Under the pieces are notes generated by a model. That model worked only from the letters and a program-made list of their open reading frames with translations. It had not been told where the DNA came from and ran no database searches. This document shows positions 15,488-24,343 of a DNA stretch of 35,961 nucleotides, in pieces. The first letter of the stretch is position 1, and each line of letters starts with the position of its first letter. The stretch is from CTSoil-075 sp964292325. Its GTDB lineage: Bacteria; Bacillota; Negativicutes; DSM-13327. A program made the translations under genes and the position numbers. The stretch is from positions 1 through 35,961 of the forward strand of contig CAXYVG010000031.1 in assembly GCA_964292325.1 (NCBI GenBank), read 5' to 3'.

Positions 15488-18400
15488 TTAATAACTAGCC
15501 AATCGTTTATAAGTAGCTAATTTGCCTAATGCATCCTTCTTGGTTTTAGCAAATAATTCTTCTGCCATTTCTGGGAACAATTTTTTCAACGAAGAATATC
15601 GCACTTCGCCCATCAAGAATTCATTAAAATCGGTAGTTGGTTCTTTGGAATCCAATGCAAATGGATTTTTTCCCTCTTTTTCCAACAACGGATTGTAACG
15701 ATACATGGCCCAATAGCCACTATCAACTGCTCGTTTGGTTTCCAATTGACTACATCCCATACCAACTTTTAAACCGTGATTTATACAAGGAGCATAAGCG
15801 ATAATCAAAGATGGTCCTGGATACGCCTCTGCTTCAGCAATGGCTTTGAGTGTTTGATTTTTATCAGCACCCATCGCAATTTGCGCCACATATACATAAC
15901 CATAGCTCATGGCAATCATCCCTAGATCCTTTTTCTTGGTTTTTTTGCCGCTAGCTGCAAATTTTGCAATCGCAGCTGTTGGAGTAGCTTTAGAGGATTG
16001 TCCGCCCGTATTAGAATACACTTCGGTATCAAGTACCAATACATTCACGTCTTCACCAGAAGCCAGTACATGATCCAGACCACCAAAACCGATATCATAA
16101 GCCCAGCCATCGCCACCAAAAATCCACTGGGATCTTTTCACGAGAAAATCTCGATTCTCATAGATATCGTTTAGTAGCGCATCTGCGCCTTTGACTTCTT
16201 CCAAAGCAGCAATCAATACGTCTGCTCGCTGCCTTGTTCCTTCATTTTTCTCTTTATTCATTAACCAATCTTCACAAGCCTGGGTAAATTTCTCTCCTAA
16301 TTCTAACTTGGCAGCTTTTTCAACATCAATCGCCAAACGGCTTCTGAGCTGTTTTACCCCGAACTTCATACCAAGGCCAAATTCCGCATTGTCTTCAAAT
16401 AGCGAATTTGCCCAAGCTGGACCATGTCCCCGGTGATTCTTGGTATAAGGGGTAGAAGGCGTACTACCAGCCCATACAGAAGAACAACCCGTAGCATTCG
16501 CAACCATCATTCTATCACCATAGAGTTGAGTAACCAGTTTGACATAAGGGGTTTCCCCGCAACCTGCACACGCACCGGAAAACTCTAAAAGTGGTTGTTC
16601 AAATTGACTGCCTTTTACGGTAAAGATATTCATCGGATTTTCTTTAGGCGTAACCGTCATCGCATAATCCCATAATACCGATTGATCCACTTGTGTATCG
16701 AGTGGTTTCATTTGTATGGCTTTTTCCTTCGCAGGGCATACTTGGGCACAATTGCCACATCCCGTGCAATCATAAGGCGAAATTGCCAATCTGAAATGTA
16801 GATCCTTAGCGCCAACAGCTACCTTAGCAGTAAAGCCTTCTGGCGCAGCAGCCATTTCTTCATCATTGACTAAAATGGGTCTAATAACCGCATGTGGGCA
16901 TACATAGGAACATTGATTACATTGGATACAGTGATCCATTTGCCACTCTGGTACATGAATCGCAATACCACGTTTTTCATAAGCAGAAGTCCCTAATGGG
17001 AATGTTCCATTTTCCACACTAACAAAAGCACTGACTGGTAACTTGTCACCATCTTGTCGATTGATCGGTTCTAGGAGCTTTTCGATAAATTCAGGCCTTT
17101 CCTTTTTATCTACTACTTCATCTTGCGCATCTTTCCAAGAGGATGGAACATCGATTTTGACAATGGACTCTAAGCCTTTATCAATAGCGGCATGATTCAT
17201 AGCCACTACTTTTTCCCCTTTTTTACTATAGGATTTTACGACGGCTTCTTTCAGGTATTTTACCGCATCATCCACAGAAATAATATTGGCGATTTTAAAG
17301 AAAGCTGATTGCATAATCATATTAATTCTGCCGCCAAGGCCAATCGCCTGTGCAATTCCTACCGCATCAATGGTATAGAAATTAATATTATTTTCAAAGA
17401 TGTAGCGTTTCATAGCAGCAGGCAGATTTTTTTCTACTTCTTCTCTGTCCCATTTGCAGTTTAATAGAAAGCTACAGCCTTTTTTCAGTCCCTCTAATAC
17501 ATTGTAATTATATACATACGATTGATTATGACAAGCAATAAAATCTGCTTTATTGATCAAATATGGTGATTTGATCGGTTTTTTACCAAATCGCAAGTGA
17601 GAAATCGTAACCCCACCAGATTTTTTGGAATCATAAGCGAAATAAGCCTGCGCATACATATCTGTATAATCGCCAATAATTTTAATGGCACTTTTGTTGG
17701 CACCAACTGTTCCATCCGAACCAAGTCCCCAGAATTTACAGGCTTTGGTACCAGGTGCTGTGGTATCAATATCTTGTCCATAAGGCAACGAAGTATGGTT
17801 GATGTCATCAATAATTCCGACGGTGAAATGATCTTTAGGCTGAGACGCTTTCAGATTTTCGAAGACACCTTCAATATGGCTTGGAATAATATCTTTGCCT
17901 CCAACTCCACAACGTCCACCAACAATATCTGGTTGGAAAGTGTTTCCGTAGAATGCTGCTTTTACATCTAGATAAAGAGGTTCCGCAAAGGACCCCATTT
18001 CCTTGGTCCGATCGAGCACTGCAATTTTTTTCACAGTACGAGGAATATATTTCAAGAAATGTTCCATAGAGAATGGTCGGTATAAATGAACCGTCAACAA
18101 GCCGACTTTTTCCCCTTTTTCCGTAAGATAATCAACCACTTCTTCAATCGTTTCACACATCGACCCCATGGCGATAATCATTCTATCGGCATCTTGCGCA
18201 CCATAATAATTAAATAAATGGTACTCGCGGCCTGTAAGTTTTGTAATTTCTCCCATATAATCTTCTACGATTTGTGGTAGTTCTTGGTAATAACGATTGG
18301 ATACTTCTCGTTGTTGGAAATGAATATCCGAATTTTGCACTGTTCCTCTTAATGTTGGGTGATCTGGATTCAGAGCTTCTCGGCGGAACTTATGTAACGC

Positions 18401-19003
18401 CTCTCGATCTAATAAATTTGCCATCTCATCATACTCAAGAACTTCAATTTTTTGTACTTCATGAGAAGTTCTAAAGCCATCAAAGAAGTTCAAAAATGGA
18501 ACTCTTCCTTTAATTGCTGACAAATGAGCCACTGCTGACAAATCCATTACCTGCTGCACACTACTTTCTGCTAATAAAGCAAAACCTGTCTGGCGAGTCG
18601 CCATAACATCAGAATGATCGCCAAAAATGCTAATCGCATTGGCGCCTACAACCCTAGCACTAACGTGAAATACCGCTGGCAGCAATTCACCTGCAATTTT
18701 ATACATATTGGGGATCATCAGCAATAACCCCTGTGATGCCGTATAGGTCGTCGTCAAGGCACCTGCCTGCAATGAACCATGAACAGCGCCGGCTGCGCCA
18801 CCCTCTGATTGCATTTCCACAATTTCCACTGTCTGACCAAATATATTCTTCCTACCCTGAGCCGCCCATTCATCTGCATTTTCTGCCATATTCGATGATG
18901 GAGTAATCGGGAATATTGCAGCGACGTCCGTAAAAGCGTACGAAACGTGAGCAGCCGCTCCATTACCGTCCATGGTTTTCATTTTTCTTTTCATATTTTT
19001 CAT
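15488..19003 (-). CDS. nifJ: Pyruvate:ferredoxin (flavodoxin) oxidoreductase, single-chain
   Basis: A full-length, single-chain PFOR (1171 residues) that converts pyruvate and CoA to acetyl-CoA and CO2 and reduces ferredoxin; it is oxygen-sensitive and central to anaerobic fermentation. The N-terminus, KTMDGNGAAAHVSYAFTDVAAIFPITPSS, is the pyruvate-binding domain I. Then come the domain II/III segments, including GAQDADRMIIAMGS. A 2[4Fe-4S] ferredoxin insert has CIQCNQCSYVCP and CTGCGNCAQVCP near residues 690 and 745. The C-terminal TPP domain has CAGCGE, ATGCSSVW and GGDGWAYDIGFGGLDHV with VLDTEVYSNTGGQ. AAGGAG precedes the ATG. It is monocistronic: its own promoter and terminator are visible. 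Confidence 0.97.
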   Translation of the reverse strand: MKNMKRKMKTMDGNGAAAHVSYAFTDVAAIFPITPSSNMAENADEWAAQGRKNIFGQTVEIVEMQSEGGAAGAVHGSLQAGALTTTYTASQGLLLMIPNMYKIAGELLPAVFHVSARVVGANAISIFGDHSDVMATRQTGFALLAESSVQQVMDLSAVAHLSAIKGRVPFLNFFDGFRTSHEVQKIEVLEYDEMANLLDREALHKFRREALNPDHPTLRGTVQNSDIHFQQREVSNRYYQELPQIVEDYMGEITKLTGREYHLFNYYGAQDADRMIIAMGSMCETIEEVVDYLTEKGEKVGLLTVHLYRPFSMEHFLKYIPRTVKKIAVLDRTKEMGSFAEPLYLDVKAAFYGNTFQPDIVGGRCGVGGKDIIPSHIEGVFENLKASQPKDHFTVGIIDDINHTSLPYGQDIDTTAPGTKACKFWGLGSDGTVGANKSAIKIIGDYTDMYAQAYFAYDSKKSGGVTISHLRFGKKPIKSPYLINKADFIACHNQSYVYNYNVLEGLKKGCSFLLNCKWDREEVEKNLPAAMKRYIFENNINFYTIDAVGIAQAIGLGGRINMIMQSAFFKIANIISVDDAVKYLKEAVVKSYSKKGEKVVAMNHAAIDKGLESIVKIDVPSSWKDAQDEVVDKKERPEFIEKLLEPINRQDGDKLPVSAFVSVENGTFPLGTSAYEKRGIAIHVPEWQMDHCIQCNQCSYVCPHAVIRPILVNDEEMAAAPEGFTAKVAVGAKDLHFRLAISPYDCTGCGNCAQVCPAKEKAIQMKPLDTQVDQSVLWDYAMTVTPKENPMNIFTVKGSQFEQPLLEFSGACAGCGETPYVKLVTQLYGDRMMVANATGCSSVWAGSTPSTPYTKNHRGHGPAWANSLFEDNAEFGLGMKFGVKQLRSRLAIDVEKAAKLELGEKFTQACEDWLMNKEKNEGTRQRADVLIAALEEVKGADALLNDIYENRDFLVKRSQWIFGGDGWAYDIGFGGLDHVLASGEDVNVLVLDTEVYSNTGGQSSKATPTAAIAKFAASGKKTKKKDLGMIAMSYGYVYVAQIAMGADKNQTLKAIAEAEAYPGPSLIIAYAPCINHGLKVGMGCSQLETKRAVDSGYWAMYRYNPLLEKEGKNPFALDSKEPTTDFNEFLMGEVRYSSLKKLFPEMAEELFAKTKKDALGKLATYKRLASY

Positions 19004-19066
19004 AGATTATGCTCCTTATATTTCACTTGACTTTACTATTTATTTGAAAATTCTTGCACCAATCTA

Positions 19067-19095
19067 ATGTTAGACCTTACGGTCTCTCTCGTCAA
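19067..19095 (-). promoter_or_regulatory. Sigma-A type promoter of nifJ
   Basis: On the minus strand TTGACG (19095-19090) and TAACAT (19072-19067) are separated by exactly 17 nt, about 64 bp upstream of the nifJ ATG. The -35 has 5/6 matches and the -10 4/6. Confidence 0.6.
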
Positions 19096-19136
19096 GGGTA
19101 TACCCTAAGTTATTTTTCAATAACTGTTTCAGAAAC

Positions 19137-19183
19137 AGACAAAAGGATTCTCTGACCAAACGGCGCGAAAATCCTTTTTGTCT
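19137..19183 (-). terminator. Intrinsic terminator of the 4HB chemoreceptor gene
   Basis: AGACAAAAGGATT (19137-19149) pairs with AATCCTTTTTGTCT (19170-19183) with a single bulge and a GC-containing loop. A T-rich stretch follows on the minus strand. It lies just downstream of the gene ending at 19206. Confidence 0.7.
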
Positions 19184-19205
19184 ATACATGATGTTTTTAC
19201 TAAAA

Positions 19206-20897
19206 TCAAACTTTAAATTTGACAGTGATTTCATTCAGTTCCGTAGCCATTTTTGCTAGCGATTCAGAACTTGCATTCACTTCGTGGAAACTAGCACTTT
19301 GTTCTTCTGCCGATGCCGCCACATTTTGAGCACTTGCGCTAGTTTCCTCTGCTACCGTTCCGATATTTTGGACATTGCTGACTACCGATTGCATGCCATG
19401 AGCTGTTTCGTCTACCGCCTGACTAATTTGCTCTATGCCAATTTTCACTTGTGCCAATTTGCCAATAATCGCTTCAAATCCTTGTTGCGTTTCATCCGTT
19501 GCGGTTTTACCTGCGACCACTTCAACATGCGCTTTTCCCACTACATCTACGGTGAACTGAATATCGGCAGTCATTTTACTAATGATTTCTTCAATATGAT
19601 TCGTGGAAGCCGCACTTTGTTCTGCTAACTTCCGAACTTCCTCTGCTACAACTGCAAATCCTCGCCCAGCCTCACCCGCTCTGGCTGCCTCGATCGCAGC
19701 ATTTAATGCCAAGAGATTTGTTTGCCCGGCAATACTGCGAATGGTCGTAACAATCTGTTGAATATCATCGGATCTTTTCACTAACGACTCCGATACACGA
19801 GTAATATCAGACATTGATCTTTCAATTGTACCGTTTTGAGTTACAAGCTTATGAATAAGCTCCATTCCTTGATCGGCATCTGCAGCTGCCCCCTGGCTAA
19901 TATCGTTGACATGTGAAGCACTCGCACTTATTTCTTCAGCACCCGCACTTATTTTTTCGATAATCACAGAAATTTCGTTGATATGATTGGTATTTCGATC
20001 CGACCCAGCAGCAACATCGGTAATGGTTCTAGCAATACTTTCCGATACTTGTAGCTGTTCTTCCACAGAAGAAGATAATTCCTCACTTGATGCTGCCAGC
20101 GTATCGGCATTCCCTCTTAGTAAGCGAATGATCTCTTGCAAAACATGTTTCATCTTAATGAGAGCTTCAGCCATATCACCAATCTCGTCATTACGAGTAG
20201 GGTATATATCTGGACGTGATAAATCAAGTTCGCTTAGTGACAAAATATCGCCACGCAGCCCTCCCAATCTACGAGCCAATTGACGACTGTACCAAATCAA
20301 AATACCAACAATCATCAAGATACCCAGTATACTGGTCGTAATAATTAGCGTAAATAGATTACTTTGCTTTTCATTGAGTTGCTTGACGAGTTGTTTAAGA
20401 GCACTATCCTGATTTGCCATCGCGTCTTCGAATAACTTATTGGTATTCTCGGTCTTTTGGCGGAGCCCTGATAAAACATTTATATAAGCAGGGTCATTTG
20501 ACTGCCTTAATGCAATCACTTGTTTGACATCGGCAATATAATCAAGCATTGCCACTTGCAGTTTGTCACCAATCTGCTTATTCGCTGCCACAGTTGACTC
20601 TGCGCTAAAATCTTTTACTTCCTCTTGACTTTGATTAAGCAAAGCCAGTGTATCCTTTACATATACTGACTCATTGTAAGCAACAAAACCGCGTAGATTG
20701 CTCAATCCTTGATGAAAATCGTCCCGGGATTTTTGCAAAGCGATTGTCCTCGACACAGGACCATCTAGCATAGTTTGATAAGCAGCACTCGATTCTTTAA
20801 ACTCATAAATAATTACTCCAATAAGAATAACCATCAGTAGCAAGGCTACCCCCATAATGGCACCTAATTGAAGACCAATTGGCATACGTTTTTTCAT
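19206..20897 (-). CDS. Methyl-accepting chemotaxis protein, four-helix-bundle sensor
   Basis: A 563-residue chemoreceptor with TM1 (about 12-32) and an all-helical extracytoplasmic domain (about 33-180) of the 4HB_MCP type, without Cache motifs. TM2 is at about 183-202, followed by HAMP (about 203-255) and the MCP signalling hairpin with GQTNLLALNAAIEAARAGEAGRG at its tip. No CheR pentapeptide is present at the C-terminus (ITVKFKV). AGGAGG precedes the ATG. It lies 94 bp downstream of the EAL-HDOD gene with no clear terminator between, so it might share the sigma-54-driven transcript of that gene; a separate promoter is equally possible. Confidence 0.92.
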   Translation of the reverse strand: MKKRMPIGLQLGAIMGVALLLMVILIGVIIYEFKESSAAYQTMLDGPVSRTIALQKSRDDFHQGLSNLRGFVAYNESVYVKDTLALLNQSQEEVKDFSAESTVAANKQIGDKLQVAMLDYIADVKQVIALRQSNDPAYINVLSGLRQKTENTNKLFEDAMANQDSALKQLVKQLNEKQSNLFTLIITTSILGILMIVGILIWYSRQLARRLGGLRGDILSLSELDLSRPDIYPTRNDEIGDMAEALIKMKHVLQEIIRLLRGNADTLAASSEELSSSVEEQLQVSESIARTITDVAAGSDRNTNHINEISVIIEKISAGAEEISASASHVNDISQGAAADADQGMELIHKLVTQNGTIERSMSDITRVSESLVKRSDDIQQIVTTIRSIAGQTNLLALNAAIEAARAGEAGRGFAVVAEEVRKLAEQSAASTNHIEEIISKMTADIQFTVDVVGKAHVEVVAGKTATDETQQGFEAIIGKLAQVKIGIEQISQAVDETAHGMQSVVSNVQNIGTVAEETSASAQNVAASAEEQSASFHEVNASSESLAKMATELNEITVKFKV

Positions 20898-20991
20898 CTT
20901 TTATTCCTCCTAGTATAATTCCTAATAATAAGCAGTAAGCGTTTGATTACTATTAAGATTTTGCAAAAAAGATTCTCGCTATGTTACGCCA

Positions 20992-22224
20992 TTAGTAATT
21001 GCATACAACCAATTCGTGAGCCCATACTAAAGATTCCCTATAAGATTCCATTACCTCACGTTCATCAATTCCCATTTCAGCTACATAAACAGAATAGGCT
21101 TTCCAATCCCCTCTTTCATAGCTTTGGATTAACTTATACAATAAAGAAAATAGATTATGTTCTGTTTCAAGGAGCGCGTGTTTAATTTCTTCCGTTAAAG
21201 AAATTTCATCAAGGACTTCATGCAAAGGCCGATCAAGCAATACATCAATATGAGATAACATTCCCATAAGAAATGCATCTGGTGCTTGTTGTTTCAACAT
21301 TTTACTCATTGCCAGTTTTTCTGCAAACCGAGCGCGAATGAGCGACTCTAAAATTAACTCTCCAGGCTTATCATTCGCAATATTCTTTAACGCAATCAGC
21401 GATATCCATTTCATTAGTTCTTTTTGCCCCAAAAGTACCAATGCTTGTTGTAAAGAGCTAATCGTACGCTTAAGCCCAAATACTGATGAATTAATAAACT
21501 TTAATAATTGATAGGATAGAGAGACATCTCTTCTTATAATGGCCTCAATTTGCTTGAATTCTAATTCTGGCTGATTAATTTCCTGTAATATATGAAAATA
21601 ATTTGTCTTATATCCAGGTAAATTTTTACTGGATAGTATAGATGGTTTGCAAAAAAAATATCCTTGGAAATAGGAGTATCCCATTTCCAATGCATCCTGA
21701 AATTCTTCTTGCGTTTCCACTTTTTCAGCCAAAAATTTTATAGAGTAACCGCTAAGACGCTGAATGATTTCTTGGCGTTCCTTGCGTGGTGTCATGCGAA
21801 AATCTACTTTGATGATATCGGTCAATTCAATAAGTGGCATATATTCGGGTTTAAATACAAAATCATCTAATACCAGTAGATAGCCTTTCTTCTTTAAGTT
21901 TTTACAGGCATTGATGATTTCTTCATCCGGTATAACATCCTCTAAAACCTCAACCGCAACTAACTCTCTAGGCAGCATAGCAGGGACATTTTCTTTTAAC
22001 GAATTGGTTGTAAAGTTAATGAATGCCTTTTTACCATTAGTCAATGTTTCAATGCCGATTACCAAAAAACTATTAGCGATCACATCATACGTTGCTTGAT
22101 CACCATCTAGTCCATCATAAGAATGAGTTACATTGTTGCGAAATAGTAGTTCATACCCAAAAACATTTAAACTAACATCAAAAATGGGTTGGCGAGCTAC
22201 ATGTACTTCGATTTTTTGTTCCAT
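20992..22224 (-). CDS. EAL-HDOD signalling protein (YuxH family)
   Basis: A 410-residue protein. The N-terminal EAL-like domain (about 1-195) starts VARQPIFD and has YELLFR (E25-L-L) in place of EALLR. Further motifs are INF, VEVLED, LDDF, IIKVDF, AEKVET and FQGYFFCKP. The DDFGxG loop-6 motif is changed to DDFVFK. The C-terminal HDOD domain (about 200-400) has LSYQLLKFINSSVFG. EAL-HDOD proteins of this family are either c-di-GMP phosphodiesterases or catalytically silent binders; the altered motifs leave this open. AAGGAG precedes the ATG. A strong sigma-54 promoter (22353-22338) lies about 115 bp upstream, so expression should depend on an enhancer-binding activator, probably the one encoded just upstream. 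Confidence 0.9.
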   Translation of the reverse strand: MEQKIEVHVARQPIFDVSLNVFGYELLFRNNVTHSYDGLDGDQATYDVIANSFLVIGIETLTNGKKAFINFTTNSLKENVPAMLPRELVAVEVLEDVIPDEEIINACKNLKKKGYLLVLDDFVFKPEYMPLIELTDIIKVDFRMTPRKERQEIIQRLSGYSIKFLAEKVETQEEFQDALEMGYSYFQGYFFCKPSILSSKNLPGYKTNYFHILQEINQPELEFKQIEAIIRRDVSLSYQLLKFINSSVFGLKRTISSLQQALVLLGQKELMKWISLIALKNIANDKPGELILESLIRARFAEKLAMSKMLKQQAPDAFLMGMLSHIDVLLDRPLHEVLDEISLTEEIKHALLETEHNLFSLLYKLIQSYERGDWKAYSVYVAEMGIDEREVMESYRESLVWAHELVVCNY

Positions 22225-22337
22225 AACAATCTCCTTTTATAATCAAAATCACATCCTACCATACTTTATATCGGCAATGGTTTTTCCTATTATGAATTTA
22301 GCAAGTATTGATTTTAAAACAACAGTATCATATTTAA

Positions 22338-22353
22338 TGCAAAAACCATGCCA
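22338..22353 (-). promoter_or_regulatory. Sigma-54 promoter of the EAL-HDOD gene
   Basis: On the minus strand the sequence is TGGCATGGTTTTTGCA. It keeps the -24 GG and -12 GC with canonical spacing against the consensus TGGCAC-N5-TTGCW, with only C6 replaced by T. It is intergenic, correctly oriented and about 115 bp before the ATG at 22224. Confidence 0.85.
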
Positions 22354-22480
22354 TATGATCATATTTTTCATATGTATTCGTTTTTTATTTCAGAATACTA
22401 CGATAAAGGCTTATAATCCTATAACAAACTCCCCCCCTCTATTTTATTTTCATTGTTCATTATGATCGGTAATTAAAAGA

Positions 22481-22528
22481 AAACTTCCTACAAAAACTTC
22501 TCAACTGAGAAGTTTTTGTAGGAAGTTT
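22481..22528 (-). terminator. Terminator of the sigma-54 activator gene, containing a shared palindrome
   Basis: A perfect 23-bp inverted repeat (22481-22503 and 22506-22528) lies 18 bp past the activator's stop. T-rich sequence follows on the minus strand (TTTTCTTTTAATT), so it should terminate transcription. Its core 22495-22514 is the palindrome also found upstream of the other sigma-54 promoter. The gap 22225-22545 holds only this element and the sigma-54 promoter at 22338-22353. Confidence 0.8.
22495..22514. promoter_or_regulatory. Candidate upstream activator site 1 (sigma-54 enhancer)
   Basis: AACTTCTCAACTGAGAAGTT, a perfect 9-bp-arm palindrome around AC, is centred about 153 bp upstream of the -24 element of the EAL-HDOD promoter. 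It shares AACTTCTCA-NN-TGAGAAGTT with the site at 26081-26100. It is also the tip of a terminator hairpin, so the regulatory role is inferred. Confidence 0.5.
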
Positions 22529-22545
22529 TTGTAGAAATAGGGAAT

Positions 22546-24021
22546 TTATTCTGCATTGCCATTCTTTTTATTTTTCATTTCTTCAAGTCGATAAGATAAA
22601 GCTCTACGAGAAATCCCTAAATAATTTGCTGTAACTGACTGGTTATTATTGTGTGCCGCCAAAATCTTTAGGATAATATCTTTGGTATACTCTTTCAATG
22701 AATATCCCTCTAATGGAAAAGGAAGTTGTAAAGTGCCGCCATGTTCCGACAAGGAAGTGCTTGCTTCGCACCTTTGCTGTAAAAGTCCCAAAATATGCTT
22801 GGACTTTAGTTCTTTATTATTATAAGCAAAGGTCGCATATTCAATAACATTCTGCAATTCTCGTATATTTCCTGGCCAATTATATTCTTCCATAATCCGC
22901 ATAGTTTCTGAATCAATAGTCGTAAAATTCTTCTTCTTGCGGCGCGAAAACTCCTGCAGAAACATCTTCGCAATAGGTAGAATTTCATCTTTACGATTTC
23001 TAAGCGGCGGAATGACAATATGTGCTACCTTTAGGCGAAAATATAAATCCTTGCGGAATTTTCCTTGCTCTACGCATTGTTCTAACGGTACATTCGTTGC
23101 ACAAATAACGCGGATATCGGTTTTAATTTTTTTCAAACCACCGACGCGGTAAAATTCTTTTTCTTGCAATACACGAAGTAGCTTTCCCTGTAACTCAAGA
23201 GGAATTTCACCAATTTCATCAAGAAACAGCGTCCCACCATTCGCTAAATCAAATTTCCCTTTTGCTCCCTTTGCCATACTTCCAGTAAAAGAACCTGCTT
23301 CATAGCCAAAAAGCTCGCTCTCAAAAAGGGTTGGCGCCAATGCAGCACAATTCACATCTACAAAAGAGGTAGTACTCAGCGGGTTAAAATTACTTCCATA
23401 ATGGATCATCTTCGCAATCACTTCTTTGCCTGTACCAGTCTCACCTTCAATTAAGACTGGCAGCGACCGATCTGCATGAAGCTGCTCTGCTTGCCGGACA
23501 ATGGTTTGCATACATTCGGAAAAAATCCCTACGGAACCAATGGTAGATTCGGCAACAATTTTCTTCATATGAAGTAGTTCACGCCTCGTTTCTTCTGTTG
23601 CAGCATTGACTTCGTCATGAAACCGTTCTGTTAACGTTTTATTCTCTCGAAGCAATGCCTGGTGTTCAGCAACTCGTTCAATCACAGAAGCAAGCTCTTC
23701 CGGGTTAACAGGCTTTTCCAGATAATCATATACACCAGCACGTAATGCCTTAACAGCTGAGCTTAGGTCCGCATAACCAGTAAAGAGAACAATGTCTGTC
23801 TGCCAGCTATTAGGCAACTCCTTAATAGCGGTAGCTAGTTCAATCCCAGACATACCTGGCATTTGAATATCCGATAATACCATCGTGTATTTTTCAGTAC
23901 TGTATTTATTTAATGCTTCTTTTCCACTAGAACACTCGGTTACCTCATGACTCTGGTGCTTTAAAAACCACCGCATAGCCTGACGACTATGCGGTTCATC
24001 ATCTACGAGCAATATTTTCAT
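22546..24021 (-). CDS. NtrC-family sigma-54 response regulator (REC-AAA+-Fis HTH)
   Basis: A bacterial enhancer-binding protein of 491 residues from the ATG at 24021, chosen because AGGAGGT lies 5 nt before it; an in-frame ATG at 24048 lacks a ribosome site. REC domain: DDE at 7-9, acceptor D51, K103. A helical linker (about 115-165) follows. The AAA+ domain has Walker A GETGTGKE (193-200), the sigma-54 contact loop GSFTGS (243-248; canonical GAFTGA), and Walker B LFLDE (265-269). The C-terminal Fis-type helix-turn-helix ends NNQSVTANYLGISRRALSYRL. It should activate sigma-54 promoters when phosphorylated. Two such promoters lie on either side of it. It is the third gene after a receiver and a DHp-only protein, which are its likely phosphodonors. 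Confidence 0.95.
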   Translation of the reverse strand: MKILLVDDEPHSRQAMRWFLKHQSHEVTECSSGKEALNKYSTEKYTMVLSDIQMPGMSGIELATAIKELPNSWQTDIVLFTGYADLSSAVKALRAGVYDYLEKPVNPEELASVIERVAEHQALLRENKTLTERFHDEVNAATEETRRELLHMKKIVAESTIGSVGIFSECMQTIVRQAEQLHADRSLPVLIEGETGTGKEVIAKMIHYGSNFNPLSTTSFVDVNCAALAPTLFESELFGYEAGSFTGSMAKGAKGKFDLANGGTLFLDEIGEIPLELQGKLLRVLQEKEFYRVGGLKKIKTDIRVICATNVPLEQCVEQGKFRKDLYFRLKVAHIVIPPLRNRKDEILPIAKMFLQEFSRRKKKNFTTIDSETMRIMEEYNWPGNIRELQNVIEYATFAYNNKELKSKHILGLLQQRCEASTSLSEHGGTLQLPFPLEGYSLKEYTKDIILKILAAHNNNQSVTANYLGISRRALSYRLEEMKNKKNGNAE

Positions 24022-24086
24022 TCCATACCTCCTGGATCTAATAAACAAGCAATACTCTTCTACATGTAAGAATGACTATTTCAACA

Positions 24087-24329
24087 TTACATTTGCATTT
24101 TTTTAATGAGACTGGCAATTTTGTTAGTTTGGCACGATATTTCTTTCATACACTCTGCCAATTCTTCATCTGGTAATCGTTTCCCTTGCTCTAGTAAATA
24201 TACAATACCACCAGAAATCATTTTGATCGAATTAAGCGGTTGATTCAAATCATGAGATATTGTCGCAGAACTTTTACTTATAGAAGAATTCTCCCGTTCA
24301 CTCACCGTAGCTGCCTTTGCATTTTCCAT
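24087..24329 (-). CDS. Stand-alone histidine kinase DHp (HisKA) domain protein, no ATPase domain
   Basis: An 80-residue protein whose H-box ISHDLNQPLNSIKMISGG places the phosphorylatable histidine at H26. The rest, ending in QTNKIASLIKKMQ, matches the second helix of a HisKA dimerisation domain of the HxLNQPL type. No HATPase motifs follow: after the TAA there are only 65 nt before the activator gene. AAGGAG lies 10 nt before the ATG, and the gene starts 14 nt after the receiver gene, so it looks deliberately translated. It could act as a histidine phosphotransfer protein between the receiver and the NtrC-type activator, as Spo0B does in a relay, or as an inhibitor or phosphatase of the activator. 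It could equally be the surviving stub of a deleted kinase. Confidence 0.7.
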   Translation of the reverse strand: MENAKAATVSERENSSISKSSATISHDLNQPLNSIKMISGGIVYLLEQGKRLPDEELAECMKEISCQTNKIASLIKKMQM

Positions 24330-24343
24330 GATGCCCTACTCCT

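Noticed and set aside
17557..17811. 84-codon ORF inside nifJ, along with dozens of similar ORFs opposite or within the chemoreceptors, cheA and nifJ
   Set aside because: These are frame shadows of strongly supported genes, with no independent ribosome sites or recognisable domains.
18451..18472. TACTTCATGAGAAGTT in nifJ as a third enhancer palindrome
   Set aside because: The arms do not match (two bases missing in one half) and it lies inside conserved coding sequence.
22481..22528. Treating the long palindrome purely as a regulatory site
   Set aside because: It has a T-rich tail just after the activator gene and clearly can terminate transcription, so it is listed as a terminator, with the shared 20-bp core reported separately as a possible enhancer.
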